Shown here piece by piece: positions 12,404 through 26,106 of a stretch of 64,000 nucleotides of DNA (positions are counted from its first letter, which is position 1; every line of letters begins with the position of its first letter). The stretch spans positions 4,569,774 to 4,633,773 of the forward strand of contig NC_066593.1 in the NCBI RefSeq assembly GCF_905475345.1, written 5' to 3'. The stretch comes from Vespula vulgaris (lineage: Eukaryota > Arthropoda > Insecta > Hymenoptera > Vespidae). The notes under the pieces are model-generated. The model saw nothing but the letters and a program-made list of their open reading frames with translations. It had not been told where the DNA came from and did not search any database. Made by a program: the position numbers and the translations under genes.

Positions 12404-15400
12404 CAAAGACGAAACGTAACCGGTGATGCTCATATTCGAGTCTCGCTGTGTCGTAAACCGTCGGAAAACTTTCCGAAGGAATCTCGATTCGAGTCTCGAA
12501 GACGGAAGGAAAAGAAAATTCGTGAAGAAAAGAAGAAAAAGAAGAAGATAACGATGGATTAAGGAAAAACAAAGAAGAGGAAGGCTCGAAGAAAAACGAA
12601 ACGAAAGAAATATCGACAAGAATGATCATGGATCTTAAAAATGGCGGCATGATCATGAAGGAACTGAAGAAGAAATGAAAAGCCGACAAAATTTAGACTA
12701 TACAAACGAGGCCCCGGCTCTTCTTCCCTCAAGTTTTTCGCGATTAAAAACGGACTAAACGTGACAAGTGAGTCTCTCTTTCTCTCTCTTTCTCTCTTGT
12801 CTTTTTTTTCTTTTTTTTTATCGCTGTGTCTCCCTTTCTTTCTCTCTCTTTCACGCTCTCGCTCCCTCATTCACTCACTCACTCTGTCTTTCTCTTTTCC
12901 GCCATACATCGATTTTCTTTCATCTCGGAGATCGTCGAAGAAAGATAATTCTTTGATTATTGTGTCCCTTCGTTCGAGTCTTGGATGAGTTATCGCAAGT
13001 AGGTCGATCGTGACACCACTGACGACAACAACGACGATAACGACGACAACGATGATGACAGACGCGCGAAAGCCGCATACTTTTCTTACGTCCCGATATA
13101 ACTGTTTGAGATGCGACCAGTCAAAGGCATGCGACTTTTGAGTCCGGATCAAAAGAACGAAAAGTAATAAGGGGGTCGAGAAACTTTTGATTCGAATGGA
13201 TGTACATACATAAATCTCAAATTTTATTGATCAATAATTAATTTCCCTGAAATTTTCAGGGGAAGAGATTAAAATATAATCAATCGTTGATTTTTGTATT
13301 CGCGTGAGTTTATTTCTAAACATCATTGATCGAGTATACGAATTTTCAAATGCCAATGAAAATATTAAAGAAATCCAATTGTACTATCGATTTGATACGA
13401 TATATCGATATTGATTTTGCGACATAAATCGGATAAATCTGGGAATAATAAAACAGATACGTTCGTAAAAAAATTCATTTTAAATTCATTAATGAGATAT
13501 AGTTTGCATCAAATGTGATATGGAAAAATAACTGAAACATTTCCTTCGGAATACTTTAATTTATACACCATATGACGAGATCTATCGGACAATATTATTT
13601 CAATTCGTATTCGAGAAAAGAAATTTATTTTTGTTGAAAAGTGAGTTATTAAATTTCGTATCTCCATGAGCAATCGATCCTAGGTTCTTCGTAAAATAAT
13701 CTTTCGAAGTCGATAAAAATCTTTTGAAGAAACGAATGAACTATTGAATTAATAATAATTAATTACCGATTGTTCGTTCATTAGAAAAAATTTTTAATTC
13801 TTTACGATGACGATCAATAGAGGAATGATCTTCTTCTGCAAAAAAAAAAAGTAAATGCTATAATACTCAAATCATTTTGTACAACAATTTGATTTATCTT
13901 TTTTTTTTATATTTATCAAGATCCAATTGATCTTATAACAATAGCAATCCGATTTAATTCTCCATTACTGTTTTCCTTCTCGGCAGTCTTTATAAGTTCC
14001 TATTTATCGTTTACCTTAGCGATGAGAAGATCTTCGAAGCTTTAAAAAATGTCGACGATCCGAATGTAAGTACTTTTTTATAGACCAGTTTTTTTTTTAT
14101 TTATTTATTTTTTTTCACCCAATCATCAATAGCAATAAATTCTTTTATATATTAGGACACTCAATTACTTAAAAAGAAAACAAGAGCAGAAATGGAAGAA
14201 AGTGCAATTGATAAGTAATTTGTTTGCGTTTTTACGGTCATGCGTAGTCTTCTTAGATTATCAATAAACAATAAACAATACAATCTTAATGTTAGCGATC
14301 AATATTACCTAAAAAATTTTAATCCGTCAGCTGAAATGTAACTGACTCGATCGAGTCCGATACGTCGATAGTGATACGCTCGAATTAACAAGATAGAACA
14401 ACGATCACGCCTTGGTGAGATCGATTAATTAAGATCAATTGAGAAAGATCGTGGAGTGTCATATCGAACACCTTGTTTAAACTTCATTAGCTCGACCGAT
14501 CGAGAGGGCTCTGTGCCCTATACGACAGATCCAACTCGTGACTCGATAAAAAGTGCGTGAAAATGGACGATTCATTGATTTTATGTTTCAGGACTTTCTG
14601 AAAATAATACTACAGGGTTACGGTATAATCGTTCAAACAACGTATCTGCAATTATTCGATTCCCAAATACGCACTGCCAATTACGAGACTGACACTATAC
14701 ATGATTTCTTATTGATGTTGCAACGATCCTGCGAGAAGAAAGTTGGATTTTTGAAGGTGGATCACGAAGATCGATCCCATCCGAAAAATGTCTATATTGA
14801 ATAGATCTTGATCTCGAATAGAAAGAAATTTTGGAATAGTGAATCTTAGCAACGTGCGAAAAAATAATGTATATTCTATGAAATTAGGACAATTTCAAAT
14901 ATCTTTCTTCTCGATCTTTCCTCGATATTAATACGAATATCAAAAATACAAAGATCGATGAAGTTATATCTGACAAATTATACTCTTTCCTCATCAACTA
15001 TCGATTTAGAAAATGAAATTGTGAATTCGTATTCATATCTAATCGTGCTCATTTAATCGACATAACATTTGACATAATGCAATGTAGACTCGCCGAAAAG
15101 AGAAAGCAGATTATATATATAAACATAATTTTATATTATTTTATATAGAATCTTGTCACGAAGTATGTCAAATTCATAAATATGAGAAATATGGAACGAA
15201 GAGTCTTCGTTAATTTTTGTTAAGGATAAATTCGATGTTTCGATCTAATATTTGATATACGAAAGTGAGATGTGACGTTGAAATCTAGATGGGACCGATG
15301 AAATGATTAATCTATAAAATCGATGATATTAATAACGATTAATAATGGTGCTTTCGTCAAAGACCTATCGATAATAAGGAAGAAGATGATATTATTAAGA

Positions 15401-16748
15401 AGACCTTGAAGAAATGGGAATCGTTGGGTCTTGGACGATCTTAATGGTGATATAATATATTTGGATTATTGCACATAAAATAATAAGACATGCAACATCT
15501 CAAATAGCCGATTTAAAAAAAATTGAACGATGTGATTATGTTAAAATAAATAACGAAAATATGAGCATTTTTATGGACGTATGTCGAAATAAATTTACCT
15601 TTTTTTTTTTTCTTTTATTCGTGATTTAGTCATTTAATAATATTATTATTTTTTTAATTTCGTTTTATTACATTTGTACGTATCTTTATGTATGCACGTT
15701 AAAAGAAATCTCGTTATTAGAAGCGGCTAGCAATAGATTTATTCAGATATAAAAAAGAAGAAGAAGAAGAAGAAAGGAATATCTGTGTACGTGTGTCGTT
15801 CAATACGAAGTACTAGTCAAAACGGCTAGATTTAGCCTAGTAACGTGCAATAACGTTGTGATTATACAAAATTTTTATTGTATTAAAATAATGGTACATT
15901 TTTGATAGCGCCGAAACTTTACAGAGAAATAAATGATAAAAACATCGTTTTATTAACTTTCACATATGAAATTTATGAATTAACGAACGATATTTATGTT
16001 CGATTAAAAAAAAAAAAAGAAGAAAAAAAGAATCAAGAATTCTTAGAAAACTTTGCGATTTATGTAAAAGCTTATTTTTATAAACTAATGTGAATATATT
16101 AGAAGGAAATAAAGGATCGAAGAATTGACGGTAAGTTGTACCGTTTTACTTTACAGACCGTACAGATTTTACGCCTAAACCCGACAAGATGGAGTTCACA
16201 AAAGAAGTATCAATTATTCGTTTTTTTCATATCGCTGATCCTTTTGAACATCATGTTATTTTATAATCAATAATTCTTTAAAAAGCGTACATTTTTTTTG
16301 CTACTGATCTGTTTGCAATAGAAAATATCTTAATCTCTTAACGATATTTAATCGTTCGATTATTTCAGTCATTCTTACAGAAATTAAAATTGCACATTGT
16401 TTCTAATTTTCTTAATCAATTTGCATTGATTAAATAATTTTATGTTCAGACAATCTTTTTTTTATAGACTAATTTATGCAAGTAAAATGTTCTATAGATA
16501 ATATAAAGATCAACATATTACATGTAGAATCAATATGAGTCTTTCCACATACATTCGTAATATTATAATATATCTAACAATAGTATTCTAAATTTTTTTG
16601 ATAATAAACAACAATTTTTTTCGCGAAAGTTACTGTTAATATCGATAAATTTATGTCAACGACATCGTCATTTTGATATATAACCAGGTTGTAGAATATA
16701 TATATAACGCAATACTTTTAAAAACATATGCCACATATATGTATGTGC

Positions 16749-16751
<3 letters not shown>

Positions 16752-16786
<35 letters not shown>
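16752..16786. repeat. (TA)n microsatellite
   Basis: Pure TA dinucleotide run in the AT-rich spacer. Confidence 0.9.
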
Positions 16787-16788
<2 letters not shown>

Positions 16789-17784
16789 TGCAATCCAAAT
16801 GAAAAATATCGCTTTAAAAAGTATCGTAAATCTCAATAGAATCATTTTCCACGTAAACTGCCTAAGAATAGAAATACCCCATGTTTTTAATTAAGACGAA
16901 AAAGAAGATGAATATTTTTCTCATCGTTAAATTGAGAAATGTAATCATTAAAACAAAATAATATAGAGAAATGTCCGAATGAGTGAATTTATCAATTATG
17001 TTGATCATTATGTCGATACGGAACGATTGGAATTAAAATTGAAATAATATGTTAATAAAAATGGAAGGTATAGGCGCAAATGACACAAAAACAAAAATAA
17101 AAAAAAAGAAGAAAACCCTCATCATAATTTGATCGTTCTTTTGAAATTTCTTTATGCGTGCCAAAAATAGTTACGTGACAAAATAAAAAAAAAAGAATAG
17201 AAAAAAGAGAGCAATTATTGACTTCCAACAACTTATTTCGAAAAAAAGAAACGATTATTATTTTCTTACCGATCGCGAGTTAATTGTAGTTTCTTATTTG
17301 TATTCTTTTACAGAAGCTTCGTTTCAATTTTGAACATTAATTATTTAGAATTGATTTCAAAGGACCGACTTTATTATGATCAAACGAAAAATCACTACGG
17401 TTCTAAGCAAGAATATATATTGTACATACATACATATGTGCATATGTAGGTACAATACTTCACCAGAGGTGTTATTATATTTTATATGTATATGAATGCT
17501 GTGTAACTTTTTTTATTATATATTTATCGAGGTTGTATTATGGCGCAAAGAATGCTCGTAACCAAGATATTGTAACGGATGTAAAATGTATAGTTTCACA
17601 TATCTCGTTGTTTCTTTTAAACTAACTTTAAATATATTACGCTGTGAAACAGTGGTGTGCCATTGTTTAAATTGTTGCGGAGTATGTGTTTGATATGAAG
17701 AGAAATGAAATATAATTGTGGAAATTATAATTTTGTGTACGAGGTGTGCCTTAAGTAATTATATATATTATTATATTATATATA

Positions 17785-17814
17785 TATATATGTATGTATG
17801 TGTGTATGTGTGTA

Positions 17815-17860
<46 letters not shown>
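17785..17860. repeat. TA/TGTA microsatellite cluster
   Basis: Two TA runs separated by TGTATG-type units. Confidence 0.85.
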
Positions 17861-17861
<1 letters not shown>

Positions 17862-18915
17862 CATACTCTTTCTTAAAACGAACAGGTAGTATTTTTATAC
17901 TATAACCTCAGCTACGTATGTTACTTAAATACATATAATGTAAGACATTAATGAGCGAAGACTTCGAAGCAAATTAATATGGAGAATTTAAACGATTTTT
18001 TATCTAACTAAAAAGCGTACTTAGCAAAATATGAACTTTGATAGTGTATAAAACAATACGATAATTAATGTTATCTTAGTATAGAAAACATTGTTACCGG
18101 ATCAGAAAGGTTTTAAAGTATTGTAAGATTGTAAAATACATTGATCAAAAACTCGTCTATATTCATTCGTATTTTATTGAAATAAATCTGTATTCGCTAA
18201 ATATCAACAATATGATTAACGATTTTTTTGTATAGAAGAAAAAAAAAAGAAAAACTCCATACAAAGCAAACGTTGTCTTTGTTCGACGTACAATCTTATT
18301 GGATATTCCGTTCGATTGTAGTAAGAATGAAATTATTCTATCTGATACTATTCGAAGAACGAAACACATTTTGGTTCCATCGGAAATAACCAATAGATAA
18401 TCTTCTTTCGGATGCAACGAATATCTACGAATATTATGAAATTCTTTGTAAGTAATATTTCTTTCCGATATCCTTTTAAATTATCTTATATATGAAATAA
18501 TTAAAACATATAATTACATAGATATTAAGCAAATACAATTGTTTATGATAAGCTATCTTCTTACCGTAGTCTTTCGTTTATCTTAACAGTGAGATAACAA
18601 TGTTTTATCTATAATTTCTTTCTATGCAAACGATAAAAAAACCTGTCACGATTTTCGTAAAAATATAGAAACAGTTACATCTCTTATCATATAAAGTGTC
18701 ATCAAGTGCTGCTGCTAAAATCTCTTCGTTATTATAAAAAAAAAGTTATAATATACTCTCGCTCGAGTCCAATCTATCCAATTTATCGTTTTAAAAAGGG
18801 AAGGACGTTTTAAATCGTAGTTTAAATAAAAATTCAGCACTTCTCCCATCGCAGTAAGATTTCTCGTTCATGATCAAGCTGCGGCTTAGTGGCGACTCTT
18901 AAGTAACGTACCGTC

Positions 18916-21310
18916 ATGGCGACATTACCGCCACGAAAAAATCCAACCGCGACGAAAATTTCGAAGCAACAGTTGACTCCTTTACAAACGCTTTTACAAC
19001 TTGGATTTCCGAAACATCGGGCGTAAGTATTGTGACAACGATGTAATTCTATTATTAAAGAAAACAAAAAAATTTCGATCGTATAAACATTTTATTGTAT
19101 TTACCGAATGTCATTGTAAACAAACAGCTGTCGAAATGTATGAGACATTTGTAATTTGTTTGATCTCCCGCCTATAGTCATTGCAATTACATTTTTACAT
19201 TTCCTTTCTGTAACTGATAATATATTTTATAAAAATCGTAATTATATTTTGTCATTTTTACAGTATTCAATAATTATTGTTTAATTTGTTTTACTTAAAT
19301 GCGCTACGTTTTCATTATCAAACAATCTGCCGCGCAAACGGATTATTTTTCTTCGTGACTTATACTTTTTTTCCTAATTACAGGGAAAAAGCACTAGCTG
19401 CTACTGGACATCGTGGTGTTCAACTTGCATCTGACTGGTTACTTGCCCATGTCAGAGATCCTACTTTAGATTTTATTACACACAGACAATATGTATTATA
19501 TGCTTGTCCTACAGGAGCATTGGCAGAACGTCTTTTAACATTTTGGGCAGAAAGCAAAGAGTTAGGTTGGAATGGAGCACATAATTTTATACCACATATT
19601 ACACTTGTATCTTTTTTTCAAGTAAGTATAACAATTAATTTTATGGGATAACAATTAAGGTAAAAAAGAATCATTACTCTTCTATTAGATAAAAGCATGC
19701 ATCTTGTTCTTTATTATTTTTATTTCTAGGCATCTGATGAATTAACGTCAGAACTTGTAAGTTCTCTTGAAAATATCATCGATCTAGATGAACTTTGCGA
19801 CCGTATCGATTTGGAAACATACGTTTCACCCAACTTTATGGGACTTTTTGTCAAAGATGCAGATACAAAATGGCTTACAAAAATTTCTACCAATTATGTT
19901 GATAAACTAACAAGCTTAGGTATTACTGCTAAACCTCAAGTAAAATCATTGCATCTCACATTGGCTTATCAATTTCCTAGCAACTTATTTCAACCTCTTC
20001 GTTTGATGGTTGAAAAGTTGGGACCAACTACACCAGACAATTGGGAACTTAGATTATATTCTAGAGATCCTAGGTTACAAAATTCGCATGTCCATAAAGT
20101 TATACATGCATATACATCTAAAGAACATGATGACTTAGAATTAAGAGTAGGAGATTACGTTTATATACCAGAAGGAGCATGCGATGCTTCTACCGATGGA
20201 TGGGTTGAAGGTACTTCCTGGTTAACAGGAACTTCAGGACATTTACCTTTAAATCATACAAAACGGACAGCTGAATCAGATTCATGGACACTGCATACTA
20301 CTATACAAATTAATAATAAGAAAAGTGAAATTGTGGAAGAAGAGGCAATGCCAAAAACAAGAAAACAACAACCGTCATTGCTATCTATGGAAGATTCTGT
20401 AGATACGCCAGATGGAGTAGAAATAAATAAAGAATCAGTAATTTCTTGAAACATCTGAACAATTAGATTAATTAAATAATATTTATTTCTAATTCGTATT
20501 TCTGTTTTTACATAGATGGAGAAGGCCTCTTCATCACCTGTGGTTTCTGCAAGACAGATCTTCATATGTCGTCATGGAGAGAGAGTAGATTTTACATTTG
20601 GTGCATGGATCCCATATTGCTTTGAAGAAAATGGTTGTTACGTACGTAGAGACCTAAATATGCCAAAGGAGATACCACTAAGGAATATACGAGACTTTCA
20701 GAACGATAGTCCTTTAACAACTGTTGGAGAAGTACAAGCAGGATTGGTTGGTGAAGCAATGAAATCATCTAACATAAAAATAGATGTTGCTTTTACTTCG
20801 CCATCTCTCAGATGTGTTCAAACGCTTGCTCATATTTTAAAAGGCTTAGATTTAGATATACCCATGAAAATAGAACCAGGTTTAATAGAATGGTTAGCAT
20901 GGTATCCAAACGGTATACCCGTCTGGATGACATCCGAAGAATTAATTAATGCAGGTTTTAATGTGGATAAAAATTATAGCCAAATAATTCAAGCAAAGGA
21001 TCTTCCATTAAAAGAAAATGCAGCACAGTATTATGAAAGAAGCTATGAATTAATTAAACAAATCATTGAAAGTACGGTAGGTAACATTCTCATAGTAGCT
21101 CATGCTGCTTCTTTAGCAGCTTGTACTAAACAACTGACTGGTGGTCAGATACCACCAGCAGCAGAAGTAACGAAATTAGTTCAACGAGTGCCGTACTTGG
21201 CATGTTTGACCGCTCGCGAAGGGTTGAATGGGTGGCAACTTCATCCACCTCCTTTTCCTCCTATCACGCACACTAGTAATAGTAGATTTGACTGGAAAGT
21301 CTTAATGTAA
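18916..21310 (+). CDS. Ubash3: UBASH3/Sts (TULA) family protein: UBA, 2H phosphodiesterase, SH3 and histidine phosphatase
   Basis: Exons 18916-19022, 19384-19621, 19730-20437 and 20516-21310 encode 615 residues, close to vertebrate UBASH3A/B. Domains in order: a UBA domain at about 18-62 (LTPLQTLLQLGF onward); a 2H phosphodiesterase-like domain with its two H-x-T motifs HITLVSFF (107-114) and LHLTLAY (189-195); an SH3 domain at about 239-293 (VGDYVYIP, GWVEGTSW); and a phosphoglycerate-mutase-type phosphatase with RHGER at 370-374, an arginine in SLRC (450), WLAW after the glutamate at 476, and the second histidine in VAHAAS (547), so the catalytic set looks intact. Known role of the family: cytosolic, ubiquitin-binding tyrosine phosphatases (UBASH3B) that damp receptor and Syk-type kinase signalling. 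The last junction uses donor CA|GTAATT; read-through would stop within five codons, giving a protein without phosphatase. The start is the first ATG upstream of the UBA domain. Confidence 0.93.
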
Positions 21311-22331
21311 AAAATATGGAAAATATTGAACAATTGAACTATACTTTGAAACATAATAGAATCGCAATTATAAAAGACTGTCATGATACAATGAATTTTA
21401 TATAAAAAAATAGTTGATATTGAAATTATCGAAATCAAGAAGAAACACAAGCAGTCTTGCTTCAAAACATATAATACAAAACATATGATATTTTCTTGTT
21501 TAGAAATGAAAAAGATTGAGAAGTAATGAATATAAAATATTCGCAGTTCGTTTTGCCCTTACAAGACAAGAATAATAATTGTAATGCATAAGATAGATTA
21601 TGTAGGAATTTACTTATGTTGTACCTGCATTTCGATTTATCGTAAGTTTTAAATAAGAATAACTTATTTACTAGTTTTAAATGTGAACCATCGAATAATT
21701 AAACATCAGTTCTTCAACTTAAATAATGGTAAAAATCAGTGCAAAAATAATTTTATTAACTGTTTCCTGTCACATGCAACTTCGGTTTTTGCAATATTAA
21801 TGCAGATCGATATAATTGCCATTTTATATTTGAATCAGAGTACTGCATTTTACAAATTTAAACTTTTAATCAGCTTATATTTTATTAAAATTTTTCATTA
21901 AGAAGTATGCAATATCAATATTTTTATTTTATAGAATTTTATTAGTAAAAAAACTTAGATAACTGTGCCAATTGATCATGATAATTCAAGTTCAATTAAT
22001 TGAACAAAAATTCCAATATTCTTTTTTGTAAATGATGACATGTATATGTACACATTCATAAGAGATTTGTTTGATGTATATTGTTATGTTTACCAAAGAT
22101 ATATAGAGTATATAACATACTATTTTATTAAAATTGTAAAATAAATGATAAAGAGAGACGATATACATTTTTCCTCCACATGGTACAAATTTATGAAAAT
22201 ATATAATATAGAGCTTATCCATTCTAATTATGTACATATAGCATATGTTATATACAATAAAATATAATAAAATTCATTGCAAGGAAGATACAACATTTTA
22301 ATCTTCTATTTTATAGATCACTTAGAAGATA
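21311..22331. other. convergent 3' region between UBASH3 and ETFB
   Basis: AT-rich DNA with no supported gene. It should contain the 3' UTRs of both convergent genes; AATAAA-type motifs occur on both strands. Confidence 0.6.
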
Positions 22332-23454
22332 TCAAAGATGTCCACGCTCTTTTAGTTTAGCTATTAAAGTATCAACATCAGGTACTATTGCACCAGCCTG
22401 TCTAACTGGTGGCTCTTCTACCGAAATAATTTCAATTCTTGCAGATGTGTCTATGCCAAGATCCTTTGAACTAATTTTTTTAATTGGTTTCTTTTTTGCT
22501 TTCATAATATTTGGTAATGTAGCATATCGAGGTTCATTAAGACGAAGATCAGCACTGAGGACAGCTGGAGTTTTTAATCTGAGGACTTCTAACCCCCCAT
22601 CAATTTCTCGAGTAATAGTCAATTCACCATTACCATGTTCGATCTAATAATGAAAAAAATGATAAAAAAAGTAAAACAAATTCTAATAGTAACAAAATAT
22701 TTTCATATCTTATATTAATAAATTTATTATTTTTTCAGATGATTATCATTAATATCAGAAAATAACATAATACATTAAATTAAATAGATCACTTTACCTT
22801 ACTGCAAAATGTTCCTGCTGGCCAATCTAAATTACCAGCAATCATTTGGGCAGTTTGATTGCTGTCATCATCGATTGCTTGCTTTCCAACAATAATCAAA
22901 TCAACTTTCTCATCTTTTGCAAGTTTTGCTAAAATCTTAGATACATGAATTGGTTGTAAAGTATCATATTCTGCTGGTGGTATTTCAACGTGTATTCCAC
23001 GATCAGCACCCATAGCTAATGCAGTTCTCAAAGTATCTTGTGCTTGAGAAAGGCCACATGTAACTGCAATTACCTCTTGTGCTAATTTTTTTTCTTTCAT
23101 TCTTATAGCTTCCTCAATAGCTATCTCATCGAAAGGATTCATTGAATGTTTAATTCCATCTGTAATAACTCCTGTTTTATCTGGTTTGACACGGATCTAA
23201 AAAACCAGACAAAGATATCCATTAAAAAATATTTAAAAAATTAAAAATCTCAATATTACGAAGTATTCCATTATTCGTTAAAAATTAATGAATAACCTTT
23301 ACCAAGATCAAATTTGATATAAGATAAGATAACTGCTGCTTGCTTTTTTCTTTCTTTAATTAAAGCTATTCTATGTTTAGATATCCTACAACCTAAAATT
23401 TACCTTGACCGCATAATCGATTACTCTTTTCACACCTACAAGTACGCGTGACAT
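22332..23454 (-). CDS. Etfb: electron transfer flavoprotein subunit beta, mitochondrial
   Basis: Minus-strand exons 23404-23454, 22798-23196 and 22332-22643, all joined in phase 0, encode 253 residues, within two of human ETFB. The protein opens MSRVLVGVKRVIDYAVK and continues IRVKPDKTGV. Family marks include NPFDEIAIEEA, the AMP/FAD-side GADRGIHVEI, the ETF signature around DLIIVGKQAIDDDSNQTAQM, and the recognition loop with LRLNEPRYATLPNIM followed by KAKKKP, the lysines methylated in mammals. Known role: with ETFA it accepts electrons from matrix acyl-CoA and other dehydrogenases and passes them to ETF-ubiquinone oxidoreductase. As in mammals, there is no obvious cleaved presequence. Highly confident identification. 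Confidence 0.96.
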
Positions 23455-23590
23455 AGTTAATACGAAATAAAATATTATAATATATCGATAAGAAGTTAAA
23501 ATGAAAAATGAGTATTTAAACGAAATCAACTATGTTTACATAAGCTGTCTTCACTGGACGCGCCGAATAGAAATCTAGAAGTAACTAACT

Positions 23591-23656
23591 GCAGTTAATG
23601 GTATAGTGGTATTTGTCGGTGACGTGGCAAACATCTACAGTTCGAAGTCCAACTGC
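23591..23656 (+). other. degenerate tRNA-like sequence upstream of Etfb
   Basis: GCAGTT (23591-23596) can pair with AACTGC (23651-23656), spanning 66 bases that include an A-box-like TGGTATAGTGGTA and a B-box-like AGTTCGAAGTCC. The T stem does not pair and the B box seems to carry an extra base, so this is not a working tRNA. It may be a tRNA relic or chance, about 140 bases upstream of the Etfb start. Confidence 0.2.
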
Positions 23657-24610
23657 TCCCAATTTATACACAAAAAATAATATAATTAATAAAATATTAT
23701 TAGACGTATGATTGTTACATTCTGTTCAAAATATGATAATTTCAATGAGAAATTATAAGGAAATAAAATTAGGAATATATAAATGAAAAAATTTCAATAG
23801 TTTGTAAATTATAATCAATGTCTTTTAAAGGTTCCTAATCGATTTCCATTTAATATAATAATAATCGAATCGATATGATTTATTTAATAAAAACAAATAT
23901 AAACATTAATTAATATAATTGACTCTTCGAGAATACATTCAAAAATTTAAATTATTCTTTATAGAAAGTATTTAAAATATAGGAATCTTGTTGTTTAATT
24001 ACATAGGGATATTTAATTTATTGCATAGAGCATTATCCTAAATCAAATCAAAAAGATTTAATGCAACCGTTTTGTATTATCACGGACTTCGATTTAAAAT
24101 TTTTTTTCCTATTGATAATTACTTTTTATAATTGTAGATTATTACAATATATTTGAGTCATAATATAGTATTAAATTCCTATGGTTTTTGTTATATACAA
24201 TCGTTTATTTTATTTACTAGGTTACACTTACAAATTAATCAAAGTAGAAATCAATGTGGAAGAATTCATTAATATATAAATACATTCATAATCTTAAAGG
24301 TCTATGCAATAAATCAAAATACATAAATTTTCGCATATGTGACCATGACAATACACTCTTAAATTTGTTACATCGTACAAGATTATTTGTTTAATCCTTT
24401 TGAGATCTCGTCTTTATAAATGACGTTAAGATAAAAAATACCCTTTCTATTAAAATATTATTCTATAAAAACATTAAAAAAAATGCATCATTGTGCGTAG
24501 TGCATTGTGCTACTGTAAAGTTTGGAAGTAAATATATCACTGGTAGAGTCAGACGATTCATTTCTTCCATTAATACTCTGGCAGTTTGTTCAAATACTTT
24601 GTAATATATA

Positions 24611-24962
24611 TCAATATGCCTAAAATAAAAAAAATATATATACATGTATATACAAATTGTTTACAAGATTTATTCATATTTGCTTGTTAAAATAAAATAA
24701 TTATTACCTTAACACTAATGGAAGTGTCATAGCCACCCTTATGCTGCATTCTTTCTTGGATAGTAGATAAGCAATCTCCAGTCATATTGAAATCATCGCT
24801 GCTTATATGCCCTGTATGCCGAAAATTTGTAGGTTCTCCTATCATGCTTCGATCTATCCTGAGCCTGTGATGGGTTTTATGTTTGCTGTTTCGTGAACGA
24901 GGTTCTTGCTGATGCAAACAACATGTAAAACATTGTATCCAAAGTTCGCTACTACCTGCCAT
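24611..24962 (-). CDS. Spec2: CDC42 small effector protein homolog (Spec2)
   Basis: Exons 24708-24962 and 24611-24619 (minus) encode 87 residues starting MAGSSELWIQCFTCC. The protein has the N-terminal membrane-anchoring cysteines (CFTCC) of the SPEC family, then the CRIB motif at about 38-56 (RIDRSMIGEPTNFRHTGH) and the family's C-terminal MQHKGGY. Known role: small adaptors that bind GTP-Cdc42 at the plasma membrane and shape actin. The second coding exon contributes only GCA TAT TGA (Ala-Tyr-stop). An alternative in-frame ATG two codons upstream (24968) would add Met-Arg; I prefer the inner one because it matches the short N-terminus of the family. A 5' UTR exon likely ends at an acceptor just upstream (TTTCAG, about 25011). 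Confidence 0.88.
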
Positions 24963-26106
24963 TCTCATTAGTTTTAATTTTTCTAGCTCAATTTGTTTGT
25001 CTCAAATCTGAAACAAATGATATAATGCAATATTACAAAATAATAAAATATTACAGTTCCTAAATCAAATAAGATCAGACTACTAAAATAACTTAACACA
25101 TCTTAACCTATATGCAACATAAAACAGTTATGGTAATATATTTGGATAATACATTCTATACTTTATTTACACTATACGTGTTACAGTGCAATAGTTATTA
25201 TAAATATTATAAAACACAAACTTATTCAAAAGTTATTTTCATGTTACTTTTTTTTTTTACTTCTCTGATGTTCCTGTTCGTTCTAACCCGCCAAGAAGCA
25301 TGACAGACGATCCTATATAATGATTATATATTGTATGTTTTCTACTACACTGAGCCAAGTACAATTAATCGATTCAGTTTAAAAATTGGACAAACTTGAA
25401 TCTTTACTGGATTGGTCGATCATAAATGTATATATTTAATACGTTCAACGTGTAGTTATATTATTATAACATTTAATAATACCATATTTTTAGTATCTTT
25501 TCAAAAAGAAAAAAAGAATCATTCAAATGTCTTCTTAATGTCAAATTGTAAATCTCGTTAAATTTTATTTTATTATGTCTGATTATCCTCGTTATATCGT
25601 AAGAAAGATAAATTGTTAGTCATTTGTAGCTACGTTCACTTTGGCGCTCGAAGCGTCGAAGAACGCTTGAATTGAACTACCTGAAGCTACTGTAGCTTAT
25701 GCATGGTTGCAGTGAAAAGTTGCTTGAGTCACCTTAAGTCACTTCTTTATGTAGTTGCTGTTGCGAGATACGACGGCGTCTTTTGGCAAATTTACTTTGA
25801 CTATAAATATGTGTTCAATAATAAAATTTGAAACAATATAAGATGAAGTATTTTCAAAGTCACGCATTCAGTACGCTAATTGGAATTTAACCAACAGTAA
25901 TATTGTGTTTTAACCGCGTGATTAGTTGGATGAAATTATCGAAACAGACTTCTCTCTTGTGGTAATTTTCTTGAGTATTCTTTTATACATTACCATGAAA
26001 CATTTCTCTTTAAAATTATTGTGTAGTAATATTAATATGAGTGCAATGTTATTTTGAATGGCCGTATTTATCATTGATTCTTCTGCCTGTCTTAAGAACG
26101 TTAATT
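24963..26106. promoter_or_regulatory. divergent promoter region between Spec2 and DNAJC7
   Basis: The two genes point away from each other, so both promoters should lie here. The segment at about 25627-25770 is GC-richer and less repetitive than its surroundings and is the likeliest core region. No TATA box or named site could be assigned. Confidence 0.4.

Larger units (their letters stand above)
12404..18915 (+). other. 3' UTR of the unrecognised gene and AT-rich intergenic spacer
   Basis: After the TGA at 12401-12403 there is no exon I can support before 18916. The first ~700 bases are GC-richer with CT tracts (about 12774-12860) and a GAC/ACGACAA repeat near 13020-13060, and probably form a 3' UTR. 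The rest is AT-rich with scattered AATAAA signals, (TA)n at about 16752-16786 and 17819-17855 and TGTA-rich DNA near 17790-17825. An 83-residue open frame at 14553-14804 has no recognisable similarity. Confidence 0.5.

Noticed and set aside
14553..14804. 83-residue frame in the 3' spacer
   Set aside because: No recognisable similarity, isolated, low complexity around it; could be revisited with RNA-seq.
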